From: Nitrospirota bacterium
GTDB lineage: Bacteria; Nitrospirota; Thermodesulfovibrionia; UBA6902
Assembly (NCBI GenBank): GCA_016214845.1
Contig: JACRMS010000021.1
Location: 1-64,000, forward strand
Reading direction: 5' to 3'
Length of the DNA: 64,000 bases
Below, piece by piece: positions 37,144-45,988 of this stretch. Numbering within the stretch: the stretch's first letter is position 1; each line of letters begins with the position of its first letter. A model generated the notes under the pieces. It was not told the origin of the DNA. It saw nothing but the letters and a program-made list of their open reading frames with translations, and made no database searches. Position numbers and translations under genes: made by a program.

Positions 37144-39123
37144 TTAATTTTTCTTATATTGCATGATCTTTCTGTTTGCAATATAGAGATTTTCATCAAT
37201 TAACCCTTTGAGGCGCTTTGCTATCTCAGGTGTCACATCAGAAGAGTCATGCTTCTCTTCAGGGTCGGCACTTATATTAAAGAGCAGGGATTTTTTGTCA
37301 TCTAAATTATAAATAAGTTTATAGTCTCCATCCCTCACTGATATGGTTCCTCTGGTAATAGGAAAATTCCCGATTGCACGATTTCTGATCAGCTGCATCG
37401 AAAATACGGGACGTGGTTCTACAGATTTGCCTTGAATAAGCGGTAATAACGATCTTCCTTCCATCCAGTCAGGTAAAGGAATTTTAGCCAGGTCAAGGAT
37501 CGTTGGCGCAATATCTATCTGTTCAACGGGCATGTCTACCATCCTGCTTTCTTCGTGACCTGGCAGTTTGATTATCAAAGGGATATGAATAAGAGATTCA
37601 TATAGTAATGACCCATTATGTCCTACATACCCATGTGAAAAACTCTCGCCGTGATCGGCAGATACGATTATGATCGTATTTGACATATCAATAGTTTTGG
37701 CAAGACGAGACACAAATGATTTGAATTGCTGATCAGAATACAAGACATATTCGTCATAACGCTGCCTGAGGGCGTTAACTTCATCTTGTCTCTGCTGACT
37801 GTACTCTGCATAAAGCAGATTGCTGTCTAATTGTTTATCTCCTGTACTAAATTTTTCTGATTCACCAAACACTCCCATAAAAGGACTTGGGGGCAAATAA
37901 AGGTCATGCGGCGGGAAAAGATGAATCCATGTAAAAAACGGTTCTTTAGGATTATCATGTATAAAATCTAAATATCGATTATATACCGTTTCAGATTTAA
38001 TCGGGCTCGAATAAATTACAAACCGCATGTATGCCGGGTGGCGGGAATGCTTTAAGTTTATAGGTTTTAAAAGCGGATTGTTTTCAATTATTAACTCTGC
38101 AGCAATACGTCTTTTCACAAAAAAATTGGTAAGCATGGTAATCCACCATTTCCCGGCTGTTAAAAATGTATAGGCATCATCATCCTTCAAAAAAGCATCG
38201 TTAATACCGAGAGTCTTGGGATGAGCAAGATTATTTTGCACAAACCCGTAGACCCGATAACCATTATCACCCATGACCCTTGGTAAATTATTTACATAAT
38301 TATCAACTGTTTGATACTGCGGCTCATACCATAATTTATGAGTCCAAGGGCGCTGTCCTGTCATAAGACTCATTGAAGTCGGGGTGGTCCAATTAGATTC
38401 AGCGTAAGTACTCTTAAAAATAAATGCACCTTTTGCCCATTCTGATATGAAAGGGGTTGTAATACGCTCATATCCATATAACTGCATGTCATTTGCAGTT
38501 AATGCATCCATAGTTACCAAGATGATATTCGGGCGTTTCTCATTCTGAAAACCGGTTTGAATAGAATTGACAAGCTTATTATTTTGATTCGTTGAGGAAT
38601 CAATTCTCAATATTGAAACTGAAAATGCAATTAATAACATTAGAAGGAAAAACCAAACTACCGGGGTGATGCGCTCATCAGCATCAAGCAGGATATTTAT
38701 GACATCCCAACGCTTACGAGAAAATAAAACAGTAACCAGAGAAACAATAAAAGCTATAAAAAACATAAACGCTTGATTGAGAGTAGCGTTCTTTATAAAA
38801 GAAAATCTCGAAGAAAGTGTTCCCAGTATAAAAATTAATACCACATAAAGGAGGGTAAAAATAAACGCATATTCAAATCGATATATTCCTGACAACCAAG
38901 TTTTTTTAGGAATCCAATATGCGATAAGCCAAAAAATAATACCGAAAATCAAAGATGATATTGTCCATACGATGAAGGCAAGTGAAGCGTCCGGCAAAAA
39001 ATCAATAATGCGCATATAATAGGAAAATCCATCGAACCTGTAAAATGCAACCTTTATAAAATGGAGAGAAAATAAAACGAAGAAAAAGCGGAGTATTAAA
39101 AGGAGAGATTTTTTAGCTGTCAC
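37144..39123 (-). CDS. Five-TM alkaline-phosphatase-superfamily transferase, copy 3
   Basis: A 659-residue paralogue of the copies at 27772 and 33387. The GTG start at 39123 is supported by alignment of MTAKKSLL with MTAKKLLF in copy 1. Five helices precede a domain with TMDALTA (D206), NWTTPTSMSLMTG (Thr246 in the nucleophile place), HLFPPHDLYLPPSP and SADHGES. It begins only 3 bp after the small membrane protein gene at 39127, so the two are coupled. All three copies keep the Thr, which argues that the substitution is functional. Confidence 0.8.
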   Translation of the reverse strand: MTAKKSLLLILRFFFVLFSLHFIKVAFYRFDGFSYYMRIIDFLPDASLAFIVWTISSLIFGIIFWLIAYWIPKKTWLSGIYRFEYAFIFTLLYVVLIFILGTLSSRFSFIKNATLNQAFMFFIAFIVSLVTVLFSRKRWDVINILLDADERITPVVWFFLLMLLIAFSVSILRIDSSTNQNNKLVNSIQTGFQNEKRPNIILVTMDALTANDMQLYGYERITTPFISEWAKGAFIFKSTYAESNWTTPTSMSLMTGQRPWTHKLWYEPQYQTVDNYVNNLPRVMGDNGYRVYGFVQNNLAHPKTLGINDAFLKDDDAYTFLTAGKWWITMLTNFFVKRRIAAELIIENNPLLKPINLKHSRHPAYMRFVIYSSPIKSETVYNRYLDFIHDNPKEPFFTWIHLFPPHDLYLPPSPFMGVFGESEKFSTGDKQLDSNLLYAEYSQQRQDEVNALRQRYDEYVLYSDQQFKSFVSRLAKTIDMSNTIIIVSADHGESFSHGYVGHNGSLLYESLIHIPLIIKLPGHEESRMVDMPVEQIDIAPTILDLAKIPLPDWMEGRSLLPLIQGKSVEPRPVFSMQLIRNRAIGNFPITRGTISVRDGDYKLIYNLDDKKSLLFNISADPEEKHDSSDVTPEIAKRLKGLIDENLYIANRKIMQYKKN

Positions 39124-39126
39124 TTC

Positions 39127-39348
39127 TTATCTTTTTTTCCTGGAGAAATAGTTTCTTACAGCATTAGCTATTCTTTTCCAGAATACCACAATGGTGGCCA
39201 AAATTCCGTAAACAAATGGGAGCACAGAAGTAAAAAAGAAACCTCCGGTATTAGGATCAACATAAGCAAAAGTCTTATATGGGAAATTCAACAACGTCAA
39301 ACACAGAACAAAAGTTATCAAACCTATTTTCATTATTTTTTCTTTCAT
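39127..39348 (-). CDS. Small secreted/membrane protein with YVDPNTGG motif
   Basis: A 73-residue protein. A signal-peptide-like helix ends at ...KTFA, probably cleaved before YVDPNTGG (29-36). One more hydrophobic segment and a basic C-terminus (FSRKKR) follow. Small proteins with a Y-[IV]-D-P-G/N-T-G motif of this kind recur beside glycan and AlkP-superfamily genes, but their role is unknown. AGGGG lies 8 nt before the ATG. The 3-bp spacing to the AlkP-like gene suggests that it is an accessory subunit of that enzyme. The motif-helix-basic layout resembles a sorting signal, but the protein is too short to be a normal exosortase substrate. Confidence 0.75.
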   Translation of the reverse strand: MKEKIMKIGLITFVLCLTLLNFPYKTFAYVDPNTGGFFFTSVLPFVYGILATIVVFWKRIANAVRNYFSRKKR

Positions 39349-39448
39349 CAGAAGACCCCTGTGATTTAATTTGATTTATAACGAACTTTTATTTAATTAT
39401 AGCAAATAAGAATGATATTATGCTAATCTCTTAATAATATAATGAAAT

Positions 39449-41116
39449 TCATATACCCTCTTTTAAAGAATAAATTTTAAAACTTGGCATCGAGCCGTTC
39501 CTGCCTAATAATTCATTGTTTGTTATTTCTTTATATTTCGATAAGAAAGCGGGGATATTTTTCATATCGGCGTTAAGCCAGACCAAATAAAAGTTAATAT
39601 TATATGTACGCAATTCATGCTCTAATTCAGCATCACTAATATTTTTTCTTGCTTGCCCGAAATAACTCATTTTCATATTCGAATAGAATAATAGCTTTAG
39701 GGTTTCAGAAAATTTCTCATTAGAAGCAATGTTACCGGTCAGACTACTAAACTTAGCCAATTTTTTTACTACTACATCATATTCCGTATCAGCATTGGGA
39801 TCTCTTATACTATTAATGGGGACCACAACGAATGATATAATGAAAAATGCTATTAATACAATTTTTCTCGCATTATTAGAAAAAGCACTATTAAAAAATA
39901 AATACAGCAGGTGCACTCCCATCAAAAGGATTAAGACATTTATAATCCATGAGTATCTTGCATCGGGATGAACGAGAATATACCCTGCAGAATATAACAG
40001 AATAGTCATTAGAGAATATAATTTATCATCCGCGACTATTTTTGCGTTATTTCTTTGAATACAAAGTAAAACATATCCAATAATTATTGCACTTGAAAAT
40101 ACAGAATAAGAACCTTCAAAAATACCAACCGTGTAATAGATATTTCTCACAATCAGCTTTATTTGATGTTTAAGAGATACCCATGAGTCAAAAGGACTCC
40201 ACGGTTTAAGATATGACGTAAGATATGTAAAATCTTCCCAAACGCTGAGTGCAGTTTTGTTCGGTGGTTGAAAGAAACCCTGGTCATACACTGGATGAGC
40301 CATCCTTATATAACTTCGCCATCCTTCAAACCCATACCATGATGCCCCAGGTGGATCAGGCACACCCGGACCAATAACCCTGCGATTATATTCTCCTGAA
40401 GTTCCAATGCTTAGTGTATGGTACTTGTTGCTTATTGCAAAAATCCAAGGAACACTGATAAAAGAAAAAAACACTATGCCAAGAATTGCATTTAATAAGA
40501 CGTTCCTTCTTGACTCTTTCGTTCTCAGGTATTGAAAAACATTAAAAAGCATGAAGTGTGAAATAAAAAAAGGAAAAATAAAGGCCTTGCTTAAATATCC
40601 AATCCCCCCTATTAAACCGCACAGTATGCCTTTATATAAACTGTCTGGATATTCATCAGCGAAAATAAGATAAAGATAATATACAAGCGTGCATACAACC
40701 AACAAATCAGGAGTGTGATCTCTTAAAGCGTAACTAAGAGCAATTGGCACTGCTATAAAAGATGTTATATTTCTCAAGCTTTCGTCCATCTCAAACCTGC
40801 AAGAAAATTTTCGTATACCTACTAAAAAAAATAATCCGATGATCAAATTTAGTACATAAACCGACACGATGGGAGCAACTCCCAACTTTAAAAATGGAAT
40901 TAGAAGCCATGATGAGAGCGGCGCGTAAGCTCCATTCACAGCATCTACAAATTCACCCCTAATATATTTTTGCGCAATACTGATCAATGCAATAGTGTTG
41001 GTAGTTAATCCGTATTGGTAATACTTTTGATAAATCACAAACAATATATCTAAACTTGCAAATACACCCAATGATAATAAAAAAGTTTTGTTAAGCAGTA
41101 CAGATTTATTTTTCAT
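39449..41116 (-). CDS. GT-C family membrane glycosyltransferase
   Basis: A 555-residue protein with about 11 helices. The first outer loop includes RGEFVDAVNGAYAPLSSW, with E54 and D57 as likely acids; a large central outer loop (about 230-300) is rich in Gly, Pro and Trp. A soluble C-terminal domain from about 450 carries a YLVWLNAD segment. It lies 136 bp downstream of the ChbG/YdjC deacetylase and may use the amino-sugar donor made by that gene and the GT2 upstream of it, by analogy with FlmK. That link is inferred from order alone. Confidence 0.78.
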   Translation of the reverse strand: MKNKSVLLNKTFLLSLGVFASLDILFVIYQKYYQYGLTTNTIALISIAQKYIRGEFVDAVNGAYAPLSSWLLIPFLKLGVAPIVSVYVLNLIIGLFFLVGIRKFSCRFEMDESLRNITSFIAVPIALSYALRDHTPDLLVVCTLVYYLYLIFADEYPDSLYKGILCGLIGGIGYLSKAFIFPFFISHFMLFNVFQYLRTKESRRNVLLNAILGIVFFSFISVPWIFAISNKYHTLSIGTSGEYNRRVIGPGVPDPPGASWYGFEGWRSYIRMAHPVYDQGFFQPPNKTALSVWEDFTYLTSYLKPWSPFDSWVSLKHQIKLIVRNIYYTVGIFEGSYSVFSSAIIIGYVLLCIQRNNAKIVADDKLYSLMTILLYSAGYILVHPDARYSWIINVLILLMGVHLLYLFFNSAFSNNARKIVLIAFFIISFVVVPINSIRDPNADTEYDVVVKKLAKFSSLTGNIASNEKFSETLKLLFYSNMKMSYFGQARKNISDAELEHELRTYNINFYLVWLNADMKNIPAFLSKYKEITNNELLGRNGSMPSFKIYSLKEGI

Positions 41117-41252
41117 CTATCCAAAGCTCTCCAAAGATTTAGCCTTGACACGTTAATGTGAATTCAGTAGCCCGCTTTTTTTACGATACAGGTTTTTATT
41201 CTTCATTAACGGTTTAGTTGTTGCGGTTTTAGTAGTTTTAAAACTTTGGGGA

Positions 41253-42035
41253 TTAATCACGAATATGCGTATTAAGTAATGATCTGTATTCATCAAGTCT
41301 CCCTGCGATATAACTGTCAATTCGATTTTCAGTTCCCAGACCGGGATGTGATACAATTTCGGTGTCAAAATCTTTATCTCTGAATCTATTAATAAATTCT
41401 TTCAGCAAATCCTCATAATTTCCGCCTGTAGCTAACGGCATGAGAACAAGATTTTTTGAATAACGAATCTTGGCATTATCCAGCTTCCTCTTCATAAAAT
41501 AGCCCATAAAATACAAAATCATCATCTTGGGTACTTGCAAAAGAAATCCATATCGTATCAGGGAGAAAATATAAAAAAACATATTTTTTTTTTCGAGTGT
41601 AATACACCGTATGGAAAATATTCCCGCCGTTTGTGCGTAATGGATTAATGAATTCATCACCTTCGGAATAATATGAATGTGCTGATGAGTATCCATATAT
41701 GTGATTTGAAAGCCTTTGCTTTTAATAACATTATGCTGATGTTTAATATTATCAATGATTTTATTTTTAGTTAATTGCCTGGTATAAATTAAATAAAGCA
41801 ATTTAGGAAGAGTTAAATTATTACTCTGATCCATTCCAATAAGTGTTGTATTTGCAGTAAGATTAATATGCAAACCAATTTCAACATTCTTGTCAAAATC
41901 ATTACTGATAATTTCAGTTGTTTCATAAGCCATTACACTCACCTTTGAAACAATTTTCTTTTTGGTAAGCTCTGAAATTGCACTGTTAATGTCTTTTGCC
42001 ATGCCATAATCATCTGCAGTAATTTTAAATCCCAT
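41253..42035 (-). CDS. ChbG/HpnK (YdjC) family carbohydrate deacetylase
   Basis: A 260-residue cytoplasmic protein. TADDYG (6-11) supplies the metal-binding Asp pair, GLHINL (54-59) a His, and MDTHQHIH (114-121) the His cluster of the YdjC fold. These enzymes remove N-acetyl groups from sugars; NaxD of Francisella does this on undecaprenyl-phosphate-linked GalNAc and HpnK on a hopanoid-linked GlcNAc. It is encoded 5 bp downstream of a polyprenyl-phosphate GT2, which makes a polyprenyl-phosphate-HexNAc substrate likely. Confidence 0.88.
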   Translation of the reverse strand: MGFKITADDYGMAKDINSAISELTKKKIVSKVSVMAYETTEIISNDFDKNVEIGLHINLTANTTLIGMDQSNNLTLPKLLYLIYTRQLTKNKIIDNIKHQHNVIKSKGFQITYMDTHQHIHIIPKVMNSLIHYAQTAGIFSIRCITLEKKNMFFYIFSLIRYGFLLQVPKMMILYFMGYFMKRKLDNAKIRYSKNLVLMPLATGGNYEDLLKEFINRFRDKDFDTEIVSHPGLGTENRIDSYIAGRLDEYRSLLNTHIRD

Positions 42036-42040
42036 AGTGC

Positions 42041-42805
42041 TTATTTTTTGTAATATCCTGACATACGTTTAAAAAAAACTTTCATCAACCCTGAAGTCAT
42101 AAAGAAAGTTTGTTTTACAAAACTTATTGTGCTCATTTCTGATTCATAATTAAACTCTATTGGCACTGAAGATATTTTTTTCTCGTTTTCCTTGGAGCAC
42201 ACCAAGAGCTCGATATCAAAACTAAACCCATCAATACTCAACTTACTGAAAACGAGTTCAGCAGTTTCACGGTCAAAGCCTTTCAACCCAGCCTGTGTAT
42301 CTTCGATATTAACACGGGTAAAAAAATTAATTAACCAGTTATAAATTCTCCCTGATGTATGCCTGATGTAAATATAAGAAAGATTTTCTGATCTTATTTT
42401 ATAAACACTATTCCTGTGCATCCGGCATGCTATCACGACATTTGCCTCTTTATTCACGAGTTTTTTAACCACATCATCTATATTTTTAAATGAATAAGGC
42501 AAATCGCAATCTGTAAAAACAATATACTGCCCTTCTGATAATTCAAAACCTTTTTTAATTGCAAAGCCCTTGCCTCTATTTTCTGGAAGATTTATATATT
42601 TAATTAACGTCCCGTTTTTTTTATCTTTTAAAAAAGACTGGATTGCTTCATTTGTCTTGTCAGTGCTTCCATCATTTACAACTATTATTTCACTTTTAAA
42701 ATCGGCTTCAGTGCAATATTTTGAAAATAGATTCAAGTTATTGTAAATAAATGATTGGGCATGATATGCAGGAAGGATAAATGATATTAACTGCTTATTT
42801 TTCAT
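42041..42805 (-). CDS. GT2 polyprenyl-phosphate glycosyltransferase (DPM-like)
   Basis: A 254-residue GT-A enzyme. FILPAYHA, VVNDGST (42-48), FTDCDLPY with D99-x-D101 as the metal motif, and DTQAGLKGF follow the dolichol-phosphate-mannose synthase pattern. No C-terminal membrane helices are present, as in single-domain DPM1-type enzymes. It should move a sugar from a nucleotide donor to polyprenyl phosphate. With the YdjC deacetylase 5 bp downstream and GT-C genes on both sides it forms a donor-making unit. The product is probably a HexNAc linked to polyprenyl phosphate, as for FlmF2; this is inferred. Confidence 0.88.
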   Translation of the reverse strand: MKNKQLISFILPAYHAQSFIYNNLNLFSKYCTEADFKSEIIVVNDGSTDKTNEAIQSFLKDKKNGTLIKYINLPENRGKGFAIKKGFELSEGQYIVFTDCDLPYSFKNIDDVVKKLVNKEANVVIACRMHRNSVYKIRSENLSYIYIRHTSGRIYNWLINFFTRVNIEDTQAGLKGFDRETAELVFSKLSIDGFSFDIELLVCSKENEKKISSVPIEFNYESEMSTISFVKQTFFMTSGLMKVFFKRMSGYYKK

Positions 42806-42879
42806 ATATTGTTGTTGATGAAATAATTGTTAACTAATTCTTTTAAGATATCATCAATATCAAGACTCTGTCAAAATTT

Positions 42880-44499
42880 TTATTGTTTATTAATTACAGA
42901 TTTATTAAACAAGTTAATCTTGGGGTTATTCGTGAGTCTGTTCTGGTTGTAGTGAGGATTCATTGATATTACAAAATCAGCATTATTTACAGATGCCCTG
43001 TAATGCCCTACAAGATAGAAATCCAATGACTGCCCTCCCAAGCCCAGATCCGCACTCAACTCGTTGCGGCAATAGTCCATGCCGAATTTGTCTTTACCGA
43101 ATTTGCCCGCACAGTCAACAAACACTTTGCTATTCTTTGGTAGCTTTGCATAAATATTTTGAAAATCTTCAGTTATAGCATTGAACCTTTGTGCATCAAC
43201 AGATTTTATTGCATTCATCTGGAATACGCTAAGAATAAATAATAGACACGCGCCGATAGCAATCGCTTTCGAAAAAGCAGGTTTTATATAATGACTCAAT
43301 ACTATATAAAACATGATAGACAGCCCGATATAAAAAGGCGATTGATAATCATGATATGCAGTGAAATGTCTCATAGGGACTGCCCAGCAGAACCCTGATA
43401 AAACGAAAATGTATAAAATCGTAAGATTGATCTTTTGTCTAAATTTTACTAAGCCATAAATGCACAATACTCCGCTCACAATGACAAACGATACTCCGGA
43501 AATCCAGCCGAAAATTGATTGCTTAAGTGTTACAATGCCTGTCAGAATTCCCGAAAAAGGCACAATCATATTAAAAATATGATATGCTTGTTTCAACCAG
43601 AAAATACCCCATTCAAATTTTACGCCATCAGTACGAAGACCTAGCCTTCCGCGCATACTTAACATAGATGGAACTTCCTGCATGCTGCCTCCCCGTACAC
43701 TCCATTCATTAATAAATTGTGCCCCAAGGATTAGAACACCAACGGCAACTGATGAGGCAAAAGCTATAAAGGACGGTCTGTTGATAATCGTTCTTACGAT
43801 GTCTTTAACTTTTCTGCTGCGAATCTGATTAAATACATCTACCAACAACCATGCTATAAAAACGGCATAAGGTTGCCACCCCACCGATATTGAAATCAGT
43901 GAAAGTAATATAATCCGTGATCTTCTGAGATTGCCCGTGTATTCCTTGACTACTAAAAACAATGCCAAAACAAAACCGAATATGGACGGCGTATCATTGA
44001 AAATCATATCGTTGTAATAAAGAATATAATAGGATGAAAAAATAAAGAAAGTCGTGGTCAAAGATAAGTATTTGTCTTTTAATATTGCATCGGTAAGCAA
44101 AAAACATAAAATTAATGCCCCGATAATAAATAAATTCATTACCTGCCTGGCAACGTAAATCTGCATCGCCAAATTCGGCTCAAATGCCTGCATTGCTACG
44201 CCCGTGACGAGAAATGGAAAAACCGGAAATCTATTATACGGGTGATAATAAATTTCTCCATTATCCAGCATCTGTTTTGCTAATAACATGACTAAATGCT
44301 TATTATCAACCATCAGGCTTTTTGACAAGACTGCACCCCGTGAAGACGTAAAACCATGATGTTCTGTGTTAAAGCCATTAGTATGATTTTGAAGCAGAAA
44401 AATACATGCTACAGCAAAAAAGAAAAGAAGAAGAAAAAGTACAGAATATTTTTTTGCAAATACGTTAGATTCAGGATTTATCGGTTTATCAGCTTTCAT
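42880..44499 (-). CDS. GT-C family membrane glycosyltransferase
   Basis: From the ATG at 44499 this is a 539-residue protein with a short basic N-terminus, about ten helices, a large first outer loop (NTEHHGFTSSRGA... with a YYHPYNRFPVFP segment) and a soluble tail containing FVDCAGKFG. The frame stays open upstream to an ATG at 44616 and a TTG at 44619. Using those would overlap the next gene by more than 50 bp, and neither has a ribosome site, so the inner ATG is preferred with moderate certainty. Placement next to the GT2/deacetylase pair suggests that it may consume their lipid-linked sugar. Confidence 0.75.
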   Translation of the reverse strand: MKADKPINPESNVFAKKYSVLFLLLFFFAVACIFLLQNHTNGFNTEHHGFTSSRGAVLSKSLMVDNKHLVMLLAKQMLDNGEIYYHPYNRFPVFPFLVTGVAMQAFEPNLAMQIYVARQVMNLFIIGALILCFLLTDAILKDKYLSLTTTFFIFSSYYILYYNDMIFNDTPSIFGFVLALFLVVKEYTGNLRRSRIILLSLISISVGWQPYAVFIAWLLVDVFNQIRSRKVKDIVRTIINRPSFIAFASSVAVGVLILGAQFINEWSVRGGSMQEVPSMLSMRGRLGLRTDGVKFEWGIFWLKQAYHIFNMIVPFSGILTGIVTLKQSIFGWISGVSFVIVSGVLCIYGLVKFRQKINLTILYIFVLSGFCWAVPMRHFTAYHDYQSPFYIGLSIMFYIVLSHYIKPAFSKAIAIGACLLFILSVFQMNAIKSVDAQRFNAITEDFQNIYAKLPKNSKVFVDCAGKFGKDKFGMDYCRNELSADLGLGGQSLDFYLVGHYRASVNNADFVISMNPHYNQNRLTNNPKINLFNKSVINKQ

Positions 44500-44560
44500 A
44501 TGTTTTCTGTGCCGGTGCTGTTCCAGTCTGATGTATGCATCTATGTCCTGTTGACTCGGG

Positions 44561-45895
44561 TCATTTCTTTTCGTGGCGAATTTCACACATTGAACAACAT
44601 TCAAGGAGAGTAGCATCAAAAGCGAACAGTATCAAGAGTATAAAACCTACACGTGCTTGTACAGCAGCCGGTAGTACGTGCCGATCTATTTCCATTGCAT
44701 CTGCGTGCCAGACTATAACCGCAAGAGGATAAACTAGTAGGATCAAAATTATAGGAACCCACGGTATTGTTAATTTTCTTGAAAATACAAAAAATAAATT
44801 TAAGCCAAAAAAGATGCCGAGAAGGAAAATATAGACAGGAAACAATTTCCATGAAGATAGATAACCAAATAATGACTCGCTGACGGGAGCCCCTTTCGGG
44901 GCATAATAAATAATGCGGCTGCCGTACATCATAGACTGAAAATCCTTAAGGGGCTCAAATATTAGATATGCTGGGTGCGTAAGGAGATAAAGGGAATATG
45001 TGGACTTGCCGTGAGAATAGAGCCAGTTTCTGAATTGCTCAAGTTTTGGGTCCTTATAGTATGCAAAATCATCTTCATGAGACCACCTGCCGGCACGTGC
45101 CATGAGACTTTCATTGACAGGCATTCCGTGGTTTTCAAAATATGTTCTTAATTCTTGGTCAGGCAATATTCTCTTTGAAACAACATTTAAGAAATAAATC
45201 GTCCACCTGTTGTTAGTATTTGAAATAGCATTCGAAGCCAAAAATAAAATAAAGAAGGTGATAGAGATGATTATAAAGTAATGACGCTGATTCAATCTTC
45301 TGTTAAGAAAAATGACCAGCGCAAGGATCCCGCAGATCATAAGCAGCATAAAACCATTGGCGCTTCTTACAAAAGCGAACATCGTTGAGATGGCCATGAG
45401 CATTATAACCCTTGTTAGCGTAATTTTTTGGATAAATAAAATCCATATCCCAATAAAACAAGCGAGAATGGACAGGGAAAAAGATTCGCTCAAAATTGCT
45501 CTATTCCACATTGAGATACCGCTGGACACGCTGAACCCTAAAATAAGGATGTAAGCTAAAGGCAGCAAAAGAGTGTTATTTAATGTTTTAGCAACAACAT
45601 ATGCCAGGAATATCCATGAAAAAATTGAAAAGATCAGTTGAATAAATGTTATTGCTTCAACATTACTATGAAAGATTTTATAGACTAGTGGTACAAGCGG
45701 AGGTTTTAGCCCGCCCCAAAACTGCACGCTGAAAATCGATGAAGACGCAGCCTCCATGTATTCAAGTGAATCCGGATATTGCTGTGGTTCAGGGACTTTT
45801 AAAAAATGAGATACCTGCAAATAAATATATACGCCGATAATTGATAAAGACAAGAAGTATAAAAACCGTCTTTTAGGATTAGAGTCGATAACCAT
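44561..45895 (-). CDS. GT-C-like membrane glycosyltransferase
   Basis: A 444-residue polytopic protein with about nine or ten helices and almost no soluble C-terminal domain. The first outer loop contains YPDSLEYMEAAS, with D42 and E45 close to the expected acidic site, followed by GGLKPPLVP and a MWNRAILSES loop. This resembles short GT39-like proteins in surface-glycan clusters. Its last codons may overlap the N-terminal extension of the downstream GT-C gene. Sugar and acceptor are unknown. Confidence 0.72.
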   Translation of the reverse strand: MVIDSNPKRRFLYFLSLSIIGVYIYLQVSHFLKVPEPQQYPDSLEYMEAASSSIFSVQFWGGLKPPLVPLVYKIFHSNVEAITFIQLIFSIFSWIFLAYVVAKTLNNTLLLPLAYILILGFSVSSGISMWNRAILSESFSLSILACFIGIWILFIQKITLTRVIMLMAISTMFAFVRSANGFMLLMICGILALVIFLNRRLNQRHYFIIISITFFILFLASNAISNTNNRWTIYFLNVVSKRILPDQELRTYFENHGMPVNESLMARAGRWSHEDDFAYYKDPKLEQFRNWLYSHGKSTYSLYLLTHPAYLIFEPLKDFQSMMYGSRIIYYAPKGAPVSESLFGYLSSWKLFPVYIFLLGIFFGLNLFFVFSRKLTIPWVPIILILLVYPLAVIVWHADAMEIDRHVLPAAVQARVGFILLILFAFDATLLECCSMCEIRHEKK

Positions 45896-45988
45896 TAATT
45901 TTTCACAATCTGCTTAATGAATTATAATCATGCGCCCACCAGTTACATTTTCTTATATGGAAATTTACGGTCGCTACCAAAAAAAACC

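Noticed and set aside
39127-39348. Small protein as an exosortase substrate with a sorting signal
   Set aside because: The motif-helix-basic tail layout is suggestive, but the protein has no passenger domain and no PEP motif, and the VDPNTG-type family appears widely without exosortase.
41153-41368. Small minus-strand gene upstream of the GT-C gene at 39449
   Set aside because: It mostly overlaps the YdjC deacetylase coding region in another frame, and its sequence has no recognisable pattern.
44500-44619. Longer N-terminus for the GT-C gene at 42880
   Set aside because: It would overlap the upstream gene by more than 50 bp and has no ribosome site; kept only as an alternative start.
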